Below are positions 1 through 7,306 of a stretch of 64,000 nucleotides of DNA, piece after piece; position 1 is the first letter of the stretch; every line of letters starts with the position of its first letter. This stretch comes from an uncultured Paracoccaceae bacterium (GTDB taxonomy: Bacteria > Pseudomonadota > Alphaproteobacteria > Rhodobacterales > Rhodobacteraceae). Both the position numbers and the translations under genes were made by a program. Under the pieces are notes generated by a model. It searched no databases and was not told the DNA's origin. It saw only the letters and a list, made by a program, of their open reading frames with translations. The stretch covers positions 372,001 through 436,000 of the forward strand of contig CANKYO010000001.1 in the NCBI GenBank assembly GCA_947488175.1. The letters run 5' to 3'.

Positions 1-27
1 CCCGGCTGTACGCTTGACAAATTGCAT
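1..27 (-). CDS. 5' end of an unidentified gene leaving the window
   Basis: Only the first nine codons (MQFVKRTAG) are visible. The ATG lies on the minus strand at 27 and is preceded by a good ribosome binding site, GGAGAG, five bases upstream. A basic N-terminus followed by what could become a hydrophobic stretch would fit a signal peptide, but too little is visible to name the product. Two palindromes upstream suggest it is controlled by a DNA-binding repressor. Confidence 0.55.
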
Positions 28-90
28 GATGTCTCTCCATTCATGAACAATGCTCACGTTCGTAGAGCGCCACTTCACATCGGTCAACTA

Positions 91-113
91 ATTTGTGAAC
101 TGCGTTCACAAAT
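91..113. promoter_or_regulatory. Perfect 10-bp inverted repeat, probable repressor operator
   Basis: Arms ATTTGTGAAC and GTTCACAAAT are separated by TGC. On the minus strand a possible -10 box (TACTAT, about 113-118) lies just before it, so a bound dimer would cover the start of transcription of the outgoing gene at 27. No regulator gene for it is visible in the window. The rest of 28-318 holds no gene I can support. Confidence 0.5.
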
Positions 114-137
114 AGTAGGGAAAACCCGACCAAAGTA

Positions 138-152
138 TGAAGATTATCTTCA
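138..152. promoter_or_regulatory. Second perfect palindrome upstream of the outgoing gene
   Basis: Arms TGAAGAT and ATCTTCA around a single T. It lies 24 bases beyond the first operator, roughly where the -35 region of a minus-strand promoter would fall. Its sequence differs from the first palindrome, so it may bind a different protein. Confidence 0.35.
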
Positions 153-318
153 CCTTTTAACCGCACGCCGCATTAATCGGCCCAACCGTGCGGTGGGGTC
201 CGACGAAATGCCGACGCATCGCCGACAGGCGAAATCGCCTTGCCGCCTTGCGTTAACTGATGATTCGCGAGGTCTCGCGCGCCGACCACCGCACGCATCC
301 CACCGAACGTTGCATCCA

Positions 319-780
319 CTACAGTGGCAACGCCACCGTCGACTTGATCTCTTCCATCGACAAAAGTGCTGTGACGTTGTGCACTTTCACCTCTGAAATC
401 AGCGCCTGATAAAACGTGTCATAAGCCCGTGCGTTCTGCACCCGCACCTTCAGGATATAATCGATATCCCCCGCCAGCCGATGCGCCTCCTGCACTTCCG
501 GTCGCGATTTCAATGCCTTAAGGAACCTTCCTTGCCAGTCCGCATCATGCTCCGACGTGCGGATCAGCACGAAAAAACACGCCTCGAACCCCAGCGCCTC
601 GGCATCCAGCAACACGGTCTGCTGCCCGATGATCCCGGCCTCGCGCATCTTGCGAATCCGGTTCCAGACAGGGGTCTTGGATGACCCGATATTCTTGGCA
701 ATTTCGTCCAGCGACTGCGCCGCATCCGCCTGTAAAGCCGCCAAAATCTTCCGATCCGTCGCATCAATCCGCACCGACAT
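319..780 (-). CDS. Lrp/AsnC family transcriptional regulator
   Basis: A 153-residue protein with the usual Lrp layout. An N-terminal winged helix-turn-helix comes first (DATDRKILAALQADAAQSL, then the recognition region SSKTPVWNRIRKM, about residues 5-50). A RAM ligand-binding domain follows (about 65-140), with the family's GDIDYILKV stretch. The start MSVRIDAT is chosen because GGAG lies nine bases upstream and family members begin this way; a longer reading frame would run into the divergent promoter. It is transcribed away from cysG. In related bacteria such a regulator often sits beside the sulfite reductase cluster, so control of sulfur or cysteine genes is a fair inference. The effector is unknown. 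Confidence 0.88.
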   Translation of the reverse strand: MSVRIDATDRKILAALQADAAQSLDEIAKNIGSSKTPVWNRIRKMREAGIIGQQTVLLDAEALGFEACFFVLIRTSEHDADWQGRFLKALKSRPEVQEAHRLAGDIDYILKVRVQNARAYDTFYQALISEVKVHNVTALLSMEEIKSTVALPL

Positions 781-792
781 TCTCAATTCTCC

Positions 793-819
793 AATTTGGC
801 AGGACAGACGGTCCAAATT
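793..819. promoter_or_regulatory. Inverted repeat at the start of the Lrp-type gene
   Basis: AATTTGG at 793-799 is repeated inverted as CCAAATT at 813-819. The centres are 20 bases apart, about two helical turns. It lies just upstream of the regulator's ATG in the divergent region, a natural place for autoregulation. The assignment is inference. Confidence 0.3.
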
Positions 820-872
820 CATCCCGACTTGGAACAAACGTCCTTAACTACCTTCTGGGGGAGGCAAATAGC

Positions 873-885
873 AGAACGATATTCT
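873..885. promoter_or_regulatory. Lrp-like dyad upstream of cysG
   Basis: AGAA-N5-TTCT (AGAACGATATTCT) resembles the short A/T-centred dyads bound by Lrp/AsnC proteins. It is 30 bases before the cysG start codon. It is a candidate site only. Confidence 0.3.
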
Positions 886-915
886 ATATTGAACCCAAGA
901 AATTCGAGGGTCATC

Positions 916-2307
916 ATGCAGCACTTCCCCATCTTCCTCGCCGTCGCAGGCCGCCGCATCGTCGTTTCAGGCGGCGGTGACGCGGCCATGGCCAAGCTGC
1001 GCTTGCTGATGAAAACAGAGGCGCATCTGACTGTAATTGCTTCCGAAATCGCCCCCGATATCCAGAAATGGGCAGCGCAAGACAAGCTGACAATCATCAA
1101 TCGCGCCATGGAACCTGGTGATGCGCTCTGCGCCGCCCTGTTCTACGCCGCCAACGAAGATGATGTCGAAGATGCGCGCGTTTCAGCCATCGCCCACGCC
1201 GAAGGTGCACTCGTAAATATCGTTGATAATCTGGCAGATAGCCAGTTCATCACCCCCGCCATCGTGGACCGCGACCCGGTCACCGTCGCCATCGGAACCG
1301 AAGGCGCGGCACCGGTCCTGGCCCGCGCGATCAAGGCCGATCTGGAGGAACGGCTGCCCACCTCGCTCGGCATCCTCGCCCGCATCGGCAAAACCTTCCG
1401 CCACGCCGCCGACGTGCTGCCCATGGGCCGCAAACGGCGCGATTTCTGGTCCGCCTTCTATTTCAACACCGGCCCCAAAGCCATTGAAGACGCTGGCGAA
1501 AACGGCGTAATTCCAGCACTCGAAACCCTGCTCGACACCCACATCATGGCCAAGGCGCGGGAAGGCCATGTCGACCTCGTCGGCGCTGGTCCCGGCGACC
1601 CCGAACTGCTGACGCTCAAGGCACGCAACGCGCTCGACACCGCCGATGTGGTGATCCACGACCGGCTGGTCACCCCCGAAATCCTCGAACTTGCCCGGCG
1701 CGAGGCGATCATCATCGACGCCGGCAAAACCGGCTTTGGCCCCTCGATGAAGCAGGAAGACATCGACGCCCTGATCGTGCAGCACGCCCAGGACGGCCAC
1801 CATGTGGTCCGGCTCAAGGCAGGCGATCCAACTATCTTCGGGCGGCTTGACGAAGAAATCGAAGCCCTTGAAAACGCGGGCATTTCCTATCGGGTCATCC
1901 CCGGCATCACCGCCGCCTCCGCCGCCGTCGCGACCATCGGACAAAGCCTGACCAAACGGCAGCGCAACTCCTCCGTCCGCCTGATCACAGGGCACGATAC
2001 CAAAGGATACGCCGATCACGACTGGCGCGCGCTGGCGCGGGCGGGCGAGGTTGCGGCGATCTACATGGGCAAGAAATCCGCCCGTTTCATACAGGGGCGC
2101 CTGCTGATGCACGGCGCCGACCCGGCCACCCCGGTCACCATCATCGAAAATGTCAGCCGGCCCGATCAACGCATCATCGCAACGACATTGGCCGAGATGG
2201 AACCAACCATGACCAAAGCCAACCTGACCGGCCCCGCCATCACATTCTACGGCCTCGCCCCGCGCGACGCCCAAGCCAACGCTTTGACATTAAGGGAGTT
2301 TGCATAA
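916..2307 (+). CDS. cysG: Siroheme synthase CysG (uroporphyrinogen-III methyltransferase / precorrin-2 dehydrogenase / ferrochelatase)
   Basis: A 463-residue fusion that makes siroheme, the prosthetic group of the sulfite reductase encoded downstream. The N-terminal part (about 1-205) is the NAD-dependent dehydrogenase/ferrochelatase, with the nucleotide-binding stretch VVSGGGDAAMAKLRLL. The C-terminal part is the SAM-dependent methyltransferase, with VGAGPGDPELLTLKARNAL near residue 219, RLKAGDPTIFGR near 299 and the PGITAASAA loop. The start MQHFPIF is chosen from family N-termini and the GAGGG just before it. The stop codon shares one base with the next start (TAATG), so cysG heads a translationally coupled operon. 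Confidence 0.95.
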   Translation: MQHFPIFLAVAGRRIVVSGGGDAAMAKLRLLMKTEAHLTVIASEIAPDIQKWAAQDKLTIINRAMEPGDALCAALFYAANEDDVEDARVSAIAHAEGALVNIVDNLADSQFITPAIVDRDPVTVAIGTEGAAPVLARAIKADLEERLPTSLGILARIGKTFRHAADVLPMGRKRRDFWSAFYFNTGPKAIEDAGENGVIPALETLLDTHIMAKAREGHVDLVGAGPGDPELLTLKARNALDTADVVIHDRLVTPEILELARREAIIIDAGKTGFGPSMKQEDIDALIVQHAQDGHHVVRLKAGDPTIFGRLDEEIEALENAGISYRVIPGITAASAAVATIGQSLTKRQRNSSVRLITGHDTKGYADHDWRALARAGEVAAIYMGKKSARFIQGRLLMHGADPATPVTIIENVSRPDQRIIATTLAEMEPTMTKANLTGPAITFYGLAPRDAQANALTLREFA

Positions 2308-2603
2308 TGGCACGTAGCTTCACACCCAAGGTCGTCACCGCCAACGCCCTGCTGGAAGGCGACGCCGTCTGGCTGACCGAAGACAACCGCTGGACCCGAG
2401 ACATCCGCGAGGCCGAACTGATCACCGACGAGGCCCACGGTGATCTGCGCCTGCTCGAAGCGATGGCACAGGCCGACCTGATCGCCGGCGCCTATCTGGC
2501 CGATGCACGCTCCGGCCCGGACGGCCCCGAACCCACCCATTTCCGCGAGGCGTTCCGCACGCGCGGCCCCTCCAACTATTTCCATGGCAAACAGGCAGAG
2601 TGA
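2307..2603 (+). CDS. DUF2849 domain protein
   Basis: A 98-residue protein of the DUF2849 type, a small alphaproteobacterial family that sits almost always between siroheme synthase and sulfite reductase genes. Visible landmarks are KVVTANALLEGDAVWL at the N-terminus and the Ala/Asp-rich AYLADARSGPDGPEPTHFREAFR near the end. Its start overlaps the cysG stop by one base. The molecular role is not known; context implies a part in sulfite reduction or in electron or cofactor supply to CysI. Confidence 0.8.
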   Translation: MARSFTPKVVTANALLEGDAVWLTEDNRWTRDIREAELITDEAHGDLRLLEAMAQADLIAGAYLADARSGPDGPEPTHFREAFRTRGPSNYFHGKQAE

Positions 2604-2606
2604 CCC

Positions 2607-2652
2607 CCAAGACTTTTCGAAAAGTCTTGGCAAAATCCTTCCAAGGATTTTG
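2607..2652. repeat. Double-palindrome intergenic element (copy 1)
   Basis: Two perfect palindromes lie back to back. The first is at 2607-2630, with arms CCAAGACTTTTC and GAAAAGTCTTGG. The second is at 2631-2652, with arms CAAAATCCTT and AAGGATTTTG around CC. They fill the gap between the DUF2849 gene and cysI, inside an operon. There is no T-run directly after them, so a processing or stability signal is as likely as a terminator. Related elements are at 12988 and 28742. Confidence 0.8.
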
Positions 2653-2669
2653 CGGCGAAAGGAAGAAAG

Positions 2670-4340
2670 ATGTACCAATACAATGACTTCGATGAGGCTT
2701 TCGTGCGCGCCCGCGTGGCCCAATTCCGTGGCCAGGTCGAACGCCGCATCGATGGATCGCTGACCGAGGATGAATTCAAGCCCCTCCGCCTGATGAACGG
2801 GCTTTACCTGCAACTGCACGCCTACATGCTGCGCGTCGCCGTCCCTTATGGGACACTCAACAGCGCCCAGATGCGCCAGCTGGCCTATATCGCCGACCGC
2901 TGGGACAAAGGCTATGGTCATTTCACGACCCGCCAGAACATCCAGTACAACTGGCCGAAACTGCAGGACGTACCCGATATGCTCGACGCGCTTGCCGATG
3001 TCGGCATGCACGCGATCCAGACCTCCGGCAACACCATCCGCAACGTAACTGCCGACCATTTCGCCGGTGCAGCGTCCGATGAAATCGAAGACCCGCGCCC
3101 TATCGCGGAACTGCTGCGCCAGTGGTCCACCGACCACCCGGAATTCCAGTTCCTGCCGCGCAAGTTCAAGATCGCCGTGACCGGGGCCGAACAGGACCGC
3201 GCCGTCACCCGCGCCCACGATATCGGCCTGCGCATGGTCCGCAACGCCGCTGGCGAACCGGGGTTCGAGGTCATCGTCGGCGGTGGCCTTGGCCGCACAC
3301 CGATGGTCGGCAAAATCCTACGGGATTTCCTGCCAAAGGCGGACCTGCTGCCTTATGTCGAGGCGATTGTCAGCGTCTACAACCTGCTTGGCCGCCGCGA
3401 CAACAAATACAAGGCACGGATCAAGATCACGGTCCACGAAAACGGTCTGGAAAAAATCCAGCACCTGGTCGAGGACCGGTTCACAGCCATCCGCGCCGGG
3501 TTCTCCGGCCACGATCAGGCGCTTCTGGCCCAGATCGAAACCGCCTTCGCCCCACCTGCCTTCGTGACCAAATCCACTGACGGGTACGAGGCCGCGCGCC
3601 TCGCCAACCCCGCCTTCCGGTCATGGACCGACACGAACCTCGCTGAGCACAAGGCGGAAGGTTACGCCATCGTCTCAATCAGCATCAAGAAGCACGGGTC
3701 TACCCCCGGCGATGCGACATCCGACCAAATGCGCGTCATGGCGGACCTTGCCGAAACTTATGGCCACAACGAATTGCGCATCAGCCACGAACAGAACGTG
3801 ATCCTGCCGCATGTGCATAAATCCGACCTGCCAGCGGCCTATCAGGCGCTGCGCGCGGCCGACCTTGCCGCCGCCAATATCGGGCTGGCATCGGACATCA
3901 TCGCCTGCCCCGGCATGGATTACTGCGCGCTCGCCACGGCCCGTTCGATCCCCATCGCGCAGGAAATTGCAACGCGCTTTGATGAGCTGAAGATCGAACA
4001 CGACATCGGCCAGCTAAAAATCAAAATCTCCGGCTGCATCAACGCTTGTGGGCACCACCATGTCGGTCATATCGGCATCCTCGGCCTCGACCGGGCAGGC
4101 GTCGAAAACTACCAGATTACGCTGGGCGGTGACGGAACCGAAACCACCACCATCGGCGAACGCGCCGGCCCCGGCTTCAGCGCCGATGAGATCGTGCCAG
4201 CCATCGAACGGCTGGTCACGGGCTACATGGACCTGCGTGCGGACGAAAACGAAACCTTCCTTCAGGCCTATCGCCGGCTCGGCATGGAGCCGTTCAAAGC
4301 CATCCTTTATCCAGCCGAGGACAAAGCCAATGCCGCTTAA
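2670..4340 (+). CDS. cysI: Assimilatory sulfite (or nitrite) reductase hemoprotein, siroheme and 4Fe-4S
   Basis: A 556-residue protein of the nitrite/sulfite reductase family, catalysing the six-electron reduction of sulfite to sulfide in the cytoplasm. Two ferredoxin-like/siroheme half-domains are present. The cluster-ligating cysteines are clear: CPGMDYC near residue 413 and GCINACGHHHVGHIGILG near 455-459. The siroheme-binding basic region GHFTTRQNIQYNW is near residue 88. The setting between cysG and cysH makes sulfite the likely substrate. No NADPH flavoprotein subunit gene is nearby, so electrons probably come from ferredoxin, in line with the ferredoxin reductase downstream. GAAAGGAAG gives the ribosome binding site. 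Confidence 0.92.
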   Translation: MYQYNDFDEAFVRARVAQFRGQVERRIDGSLTEDEFKPLRLMNGLYLQLHAYMLRVAVPYGTLNSAQMRQLAYIADRWDKGYGHFTTRQNIQYNWPKLQDVPDMLDALADVGMHAIQTSGNTIRNVTADHFAGAASDEIEDPRPIAELLRQWSTDHPEFQFLPRKFKIAVTGAEQDRAVTRAHDIGLRMVRNAAGEPGFEVIVGGGLGRTPMVGKILRDFLPKADLLPYVEAIVSVYNLLGRRDNKYKARIKITVHENGLEKIQHLVEDRFTAIRAGFSGHDQALLAQIETAFAPPAFVTKSTDGYEAARLANPAFRSWTDTNLAEHKAEGYAIVSISIKKHGSTPGDATSDQMRVMADLAETYGHNELRISHEQNVILPHVHKSDLPAAYQALRAADLAAANIGLASDIIACPGMDYCALATARSIPIAQEIATRFDELKIEHDIGQLKIKISGCINACGHHHVGHIGILGLDRAGVENYQITLGGDGTETTTIGERAGPGFSADEIVPAIERLVTGYMDLRADENETFLQAYRRLGMEPFKAILYPAEDKANAA

Positions 4341-5049
4341 AGAGCTCGCCGAACGCCGCAATATCCTGCACCGGAAGTCCGACGCCCAGACCATCCTGCG
4401 CCACGCGCTTGACGATGTGCAGATCGGACCGATTGCGCTGGTATCCTCCTTCGGCGCCGAAAGCGTCGTGCTGCTGCACATGGTGGCCCAGATCGACACG
4501 GCGACGCCGGTGATCTTTCTGGACACCGAAATGCTGTTCCCCGAAACACTGACCTATCAGCGCCAGGTCAGCGAACAGCTTGGCCTGACCGATCTGCGGG
4601 TCATCACCCCCGACAGAAACGCCGTGCTGGTCGAGGACGTGGACGGTATCCTGCATCAGGCCGATACCGACGCCTGCTGCGACCTGCGCAAGACAAGGCC
4701 ACTGGAAGAAGCGCTGCGCGATTTCGGCGGCTGGATCACCGGGCGCAAGCGGTTCCAGGGCGGGCAGCGTGCAGCCCTGCCGCTGTTCGAAAAGGAAGGC
4801 CGCAAGATCAAGATCAATCCCTTGGCCGACTGGAACCCACAGGACATCGCCGCCTACATGACCAAACATGCCCTGCCCCGGCATCCGCTGGTGGCGCAGG
4901 GGTATCCCTCCATCGGCTGCATGCCCTGCACCACGCGCGTCAGCGCACATGAAGACCCGCGCGCAGGCCGCTGGCGTGACAGTGACAAGACCGAATGCGG
5001 GATCCATTTCGAAGACGGCAAAGCCATCAGACCGGGAAAAGCAGCATGA
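4330..5049 (+). CDS. cysH: Adenylyl-sulfate (APS) reductase, thioredoxin-dependent, 4Fe-4S type
   Basis: A 239-residue protein that reduces activated sulfate to sulfite. The PP-loop nucleotide site SSFGAESVVLL is near residue 38. Two cysteine pairs, CCDLRK near 115 and IGCMPC near 196, are the iron-sulfur ligands that mark the APS-using class; PAPS-using enzymes such as E. coli CysH lack them. The catalytic ECGIHF is near 221. The start MPLKELAERR overlaps the cysI stop by 11 bases, and the stop overlaps the next start as ATGA. No sulfate adenylyltransferase gene is in the window. Confidence 0.93.
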   Translation: MPLKELAERRNILHRKSDAQTILRHALDDVQIGPIALVSSFGAESVVLLHMVAQIDTATPVIFLDTEMLFPETLTYQRQVSEQLGLTDLRVITPDRNAVLVEDVDGILHQADTDACCDLRKTRPLEEALRDFGGWITGRKRFQGGQRAALPLFEKEGRKIKINPLADWNPQDIAAYMTKHALPRHPLVAQGYPSIGCMPCTTRVSAHEDPRAGRWRDSDKTECGIHFEDGKAIRPGKAA

Positions 5050-5456
5050 GCGTGATTGTCAATGACACCGGGTTCAGCATCGACGACTGGACCGGCAGCT
5101 TTATCAGCCACGCAGATGCTGCGGCCAATGATTGCGACTATGCCATCGACCTGCCATCGGATACCGTGCCCGACACGCTGACCGGGCTGACCAACGCCCC
5201 GATGATCCGTGTCGACTTTCCATCATCCGCCGACGGGCGCGGGTTCACGCTGGCCGCCCTGCTGCGGCGGGCCGGCTACAAAGGGCGGCTGCGCGCGCGC
5301 GGCCATGTCCTTGCCGATCAATACGCCATGGCACGCCGGTCCGGCTTTGATGAGGTCGAAATCGACGATGCCCTCGCCGCCCGCCAGCCCGAAGACCAAT
5401 GGCTGGCCCGCGCCGACTGGCAAAACCACAACTATCAGGCCCGCCTGCGCGGCTAG
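5046..5456 (+). CDS. DUF934 domain protein
   Basis: A 136-residue protein of the DUF934 type, a family found with sulfite reductase and APS reductase genes. It has the characteristic DSADGRGFTLAALLRR-like stretch (here SADGRGFTLAALLRRAGYKG, about 60-80) and the later DQYAMARRSGFDEVEI segment. It overlaps cysH by four bases (ATGA), so the two are surely co-translated. No catalytic motif is recognisable and the function is open. Confidence 0.83.
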   Translation: MSVIVNDTGFSIDDWTGSFISHADAAANDCDYAIDLPSDTVPDTLTGLTNAPMIRVDFPSSADGRGFTLAALLRRAGYKGRLRARGHVLADQYAMARRSGFDEVEIDDALAARQPEDQWLARADWQNHNYQARLRG

Positions 5457-5474
5457 GACCAAAGCACCCTTTCC

Positions 5475-5488
5475 CTGATCCAGATCAA
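5475..5488. promoter_or_regulatory. FNR/FnrL-type box upstream of the ferredoxin reductase gene
   Basis: CTGAT-N4-ATCAA matches the FNR consensus TTGAT-N4-ATCAA at nine of ten positions. It lies 36 bases before the start codon of the reductase gene. If real, it would give this gene its own oxygen-responsive control separate from the cys genes upstream. Confidence 0.4.
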
Positions 5489-5523
5489 CGACTAAGACGG
5501 AGGGCGGCCCCAAAACGGCTGCC

Positions 5524-6381
5524 ATGACACATATGACCGAGCAGAGACCTGTGACCCTAGACACCGCCAAAGCCGTCCCCACCCTGCCCGATGCGCAGAC
5601 GGTCACGGACGTACAACACTACACCGACCGGCTGTTCAGCTTCCGCTGCACCCGCCCCGCCAGCTTGCGGTTCCGGTCGGGCGAATTCGTGATGATCGGC
5701 CTGATGGGCGACCCGCACCCCGAAACCGGCAAGCAGAAACCGCTGCTGCGCGCCTATTCCATTGCTTCGCCATCATGGGACGAAGAACTGGAGTTTTACT
5801 CGATCAAGGTGCAGGACGGCCCGCTGACCTCCAAACTCCAGCACATCAAGCCCGGCGATGAAATCATCCTGCGGCCCAAACCGGTTGGCACGCTGGTCCA
5901 CGACGCGCTCCTGCCCGGCAAACGGCTCTGGTTCTTCGCCACCGGCACCGGCTTCGCGCCTTTCGCCTCCCTGCTGCGCGAACCGCAAACCTATGAAGAT
6001 TATGACGAAATCATCATCACCCATACCTGCCGCGAAGTGGGCGAACTGACCTACGGGCGCGACCTGATCGAAGCACTGAAAACCGACGAACTGCTCAATG
6101 ACGTCATCGGCGAAGGTTTCTGGAAAAAGATCAAATACTACCCGACAACAACAAGGGAAGAGAGCCCCAAGATGGGGCGGATCACCGATCTGATGCGGTC
6201 CGGCGAAGTATTCACCGATCTCGGCCTGCCGCCCCTGTCACCCGAAACCGACAGGGCGATGATCTGCGGCAACCTGGCGTTCAATCTGGAACTGAAAGAC
6301 ATGCTCGAAGAATACGGGCTCGTCGAAGGGGCCAATTCAAATCCACAGCATTACGTGGTTGAAAAAGCGTTCCTCGACTAA
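5524..6381 (+). CDS. fpr: Ferredoxin--NADP+ reductase
   Basis: A 285-residue flavoprotein of the bacterial FNR family that moves electrons between NADPH and ferredoxin or flavodoxin. The FAD-binding RAYSIASPSWDEELEFYSI (about 78-97) and the NADP site GTGFAPFASLLREP (about 140-153) are clear. The C-terminal MICGN and the terminal HYVVEKAFLD are also typical. Two possible starts lie nine bases apart (5524 and 5533); neither has a close ribosome binding site, as GGAGGGCGG is 17 bases away. Its place after the sulfite reductase operon suggests it supplies reducing power there. It is followed by a strong terminator. Confidence 0.9.
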   Translation: MTHMTEQRPVTLDTAKAVPTLPDAQTVTDVQHYTDRLFSFRCTRPASLRFRSGEFVMIGLMGDPHPETGKQKPLLRAYSIASPSWDEELEFYSIKVQDGPLTSKLQHIKPGDEIILRPKPVGTLVHDALLPGKRLWFFATGTGFAPFASLLREPQTYEDYDEIIITHTCREVGELTYGRDLIEALKTDELLNDVIGEGFWKKIKYYPTTTREESPKMGRITDLMRSGEVFTDLGLPPLSPETDRAMICGNLAFNLELKDMLEEYGLVEGANSNPQHYVVEKAFLD

Positions 6382-6400
6382 AACGCATCCAAGAGAAATG

Positions 6401-6435
6401 AAAAGGGCCGCGCCATGATGGACGCGGCCCTTTTT
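6401..6435. terminator. Bidirectional rho-independent terminator
   Basis: A GC-rich hairpin: AAGGGCCGCG pairs with CGCGGCCCTT around a short loop, flanked by A-run and T-run. It serves the ferredoxin reductase gene on plus and the Ala-rich gene on minus, which converge here. Confidence 0.85.
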
Positions 6436-6455
6436 CTGTTTGGCAGCTGCGGGGT

Positions 6456-7115
6456 TCAGAGCCCCAGCACAGCCTGAATGTTCTGCAATACCGGCTCCAG
6501 CAAGGCAGGATTATCCTGCGCTGCATTCAGCGCGTTACCCAAGGTGGTTTTTTCCAGGGTCGAGATGTCAGCGCCATCCAGCAGCGTCATGACCTTGTCG
6601 ATGTCGAAGCCCTCCACGGTCAGCAACTCGCCGGCCATCGCCATCAGGTCCTCACCTGCAGCAGCGGCATCCTCCGTGGCCCCTTCAACGGCCTCAGCGG
6701 CCTGATCCAGTGCTTCGGTTGCTTCTTCCTGTGCGGCGGCAGCAGCGGCTTCCGCTTCTGCAGCGACCTCAGCGGCGGCGGCTTCTGCAGCGGCAGCTTC
6801 TTCGGCAGCAGCAGCGGCCAGCGCTTCGGCTTCCGCTTCAGCGGCAGCGGCGGCCTCTTCTGCGGCGGCAACGGCTTCGGCTGCCGCGGCCTCGGCTTCT
6901 GCAGCAGCCTGAGCCTCTGCTTCAGCGGCAGCTTCGGCGGCGGCCTGGGCTTCGGCTTCGGCAGCGGCTTGTGCCTCAATCGCTGCTTGTTCGGCGGCCT
7001 GTGTTGCACCCGTTAGCACACCAACAGCCTCGCCCGGACCACGTCCCTCGACAGCATATTGGTATCCAAAAAAGCCGAGCACGGCCAAAACTATTAAGAT
7101 CGCAATTGCTCTCAT
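6456..7115 (-). CDS. Membrane-anchored Ala/Glu-rich coiled-coil protein, function unknown
   Basis: A 219-residue protein with three parts. A single N-terminal membrane segment or signal anchor comes first (AIAILIVLAVLGFFGYQYAV, about 3-22). A low-complexity region about 125 residues long, almost only Ala and Glu (roughly 40-165), then predicts one long charged helix. A C-terminal domain of about 50 residues of normal composition follows (LTVEGFDIDKVMTLLDGA to the end). The start MRAIAIL is chosen because GGAAGG lies nine bases before it; an ATG three codons upstream is too close to that site. I do not recognise the C-terminal domain. The layout suggests a periplasmic spacer holding a small domain away from the membrane. 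Confidence 0.75.
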   Translation of the reverse strand: MRAIAILIVLAVLGFFGYQYAVEGRGPGEAVGVLTGATQAAEQAAIEAQAAAEAEAQAAAEAAAEAEAQAAAEAEAAAAEAVAAAEEAAAAAEAEAEALAAAAAEEAAAAEAAAAEVAAEAEAAAAAAQEEATEALDQAAEAVEGATEDAAAAGEDLMAMAGELLTVEGFDIDKVMTLLDGADISTLEKTTLGNALNAAQDNPALLEPVLQNIQAVLGL

Positions 7116-7306
7116 TGGTCTCATCCTTCCAAAAGATCGCATTTGGGCCCCCCATGGACCTTGGCGCCGATATGTCAGATGGCCGGGAAAAGGTGAAGGG
7201 CGATGCAACCACAAATTGGCTGAAAACCGCACCTTTTGCGGGTTGAAGACGGCAAGGCTCGGGTTTACCTTCACGGCTACGAAACCGAAATGATTCAAGG
7301 ATAAAG

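Noticed and set aside
22-396. 124-codon plus-strand frame at the left edge
   Set aside because: Composition is Arg/His/Pro-rich chance reading. It covers the palindromes and the end of the regulator gene, and it has no ribosome binding site.
1183-2274. 363-codon minus-strand frame inside cysG
   Set aside because: Shadow of a high-G+C gene. The plus-strand frame has all CysG motifs, and the shadow is Gly/Val/Asp-rich without any recognisable domain.
6700-7000. Ala-codon-rich tract as a possible CRISPR-like or minisatellite array
   Set aside because: The periodicity is that of GCN/GAR codons in an open frame with a membrane anchor; there are no conserved repeats separated by unique spacers.
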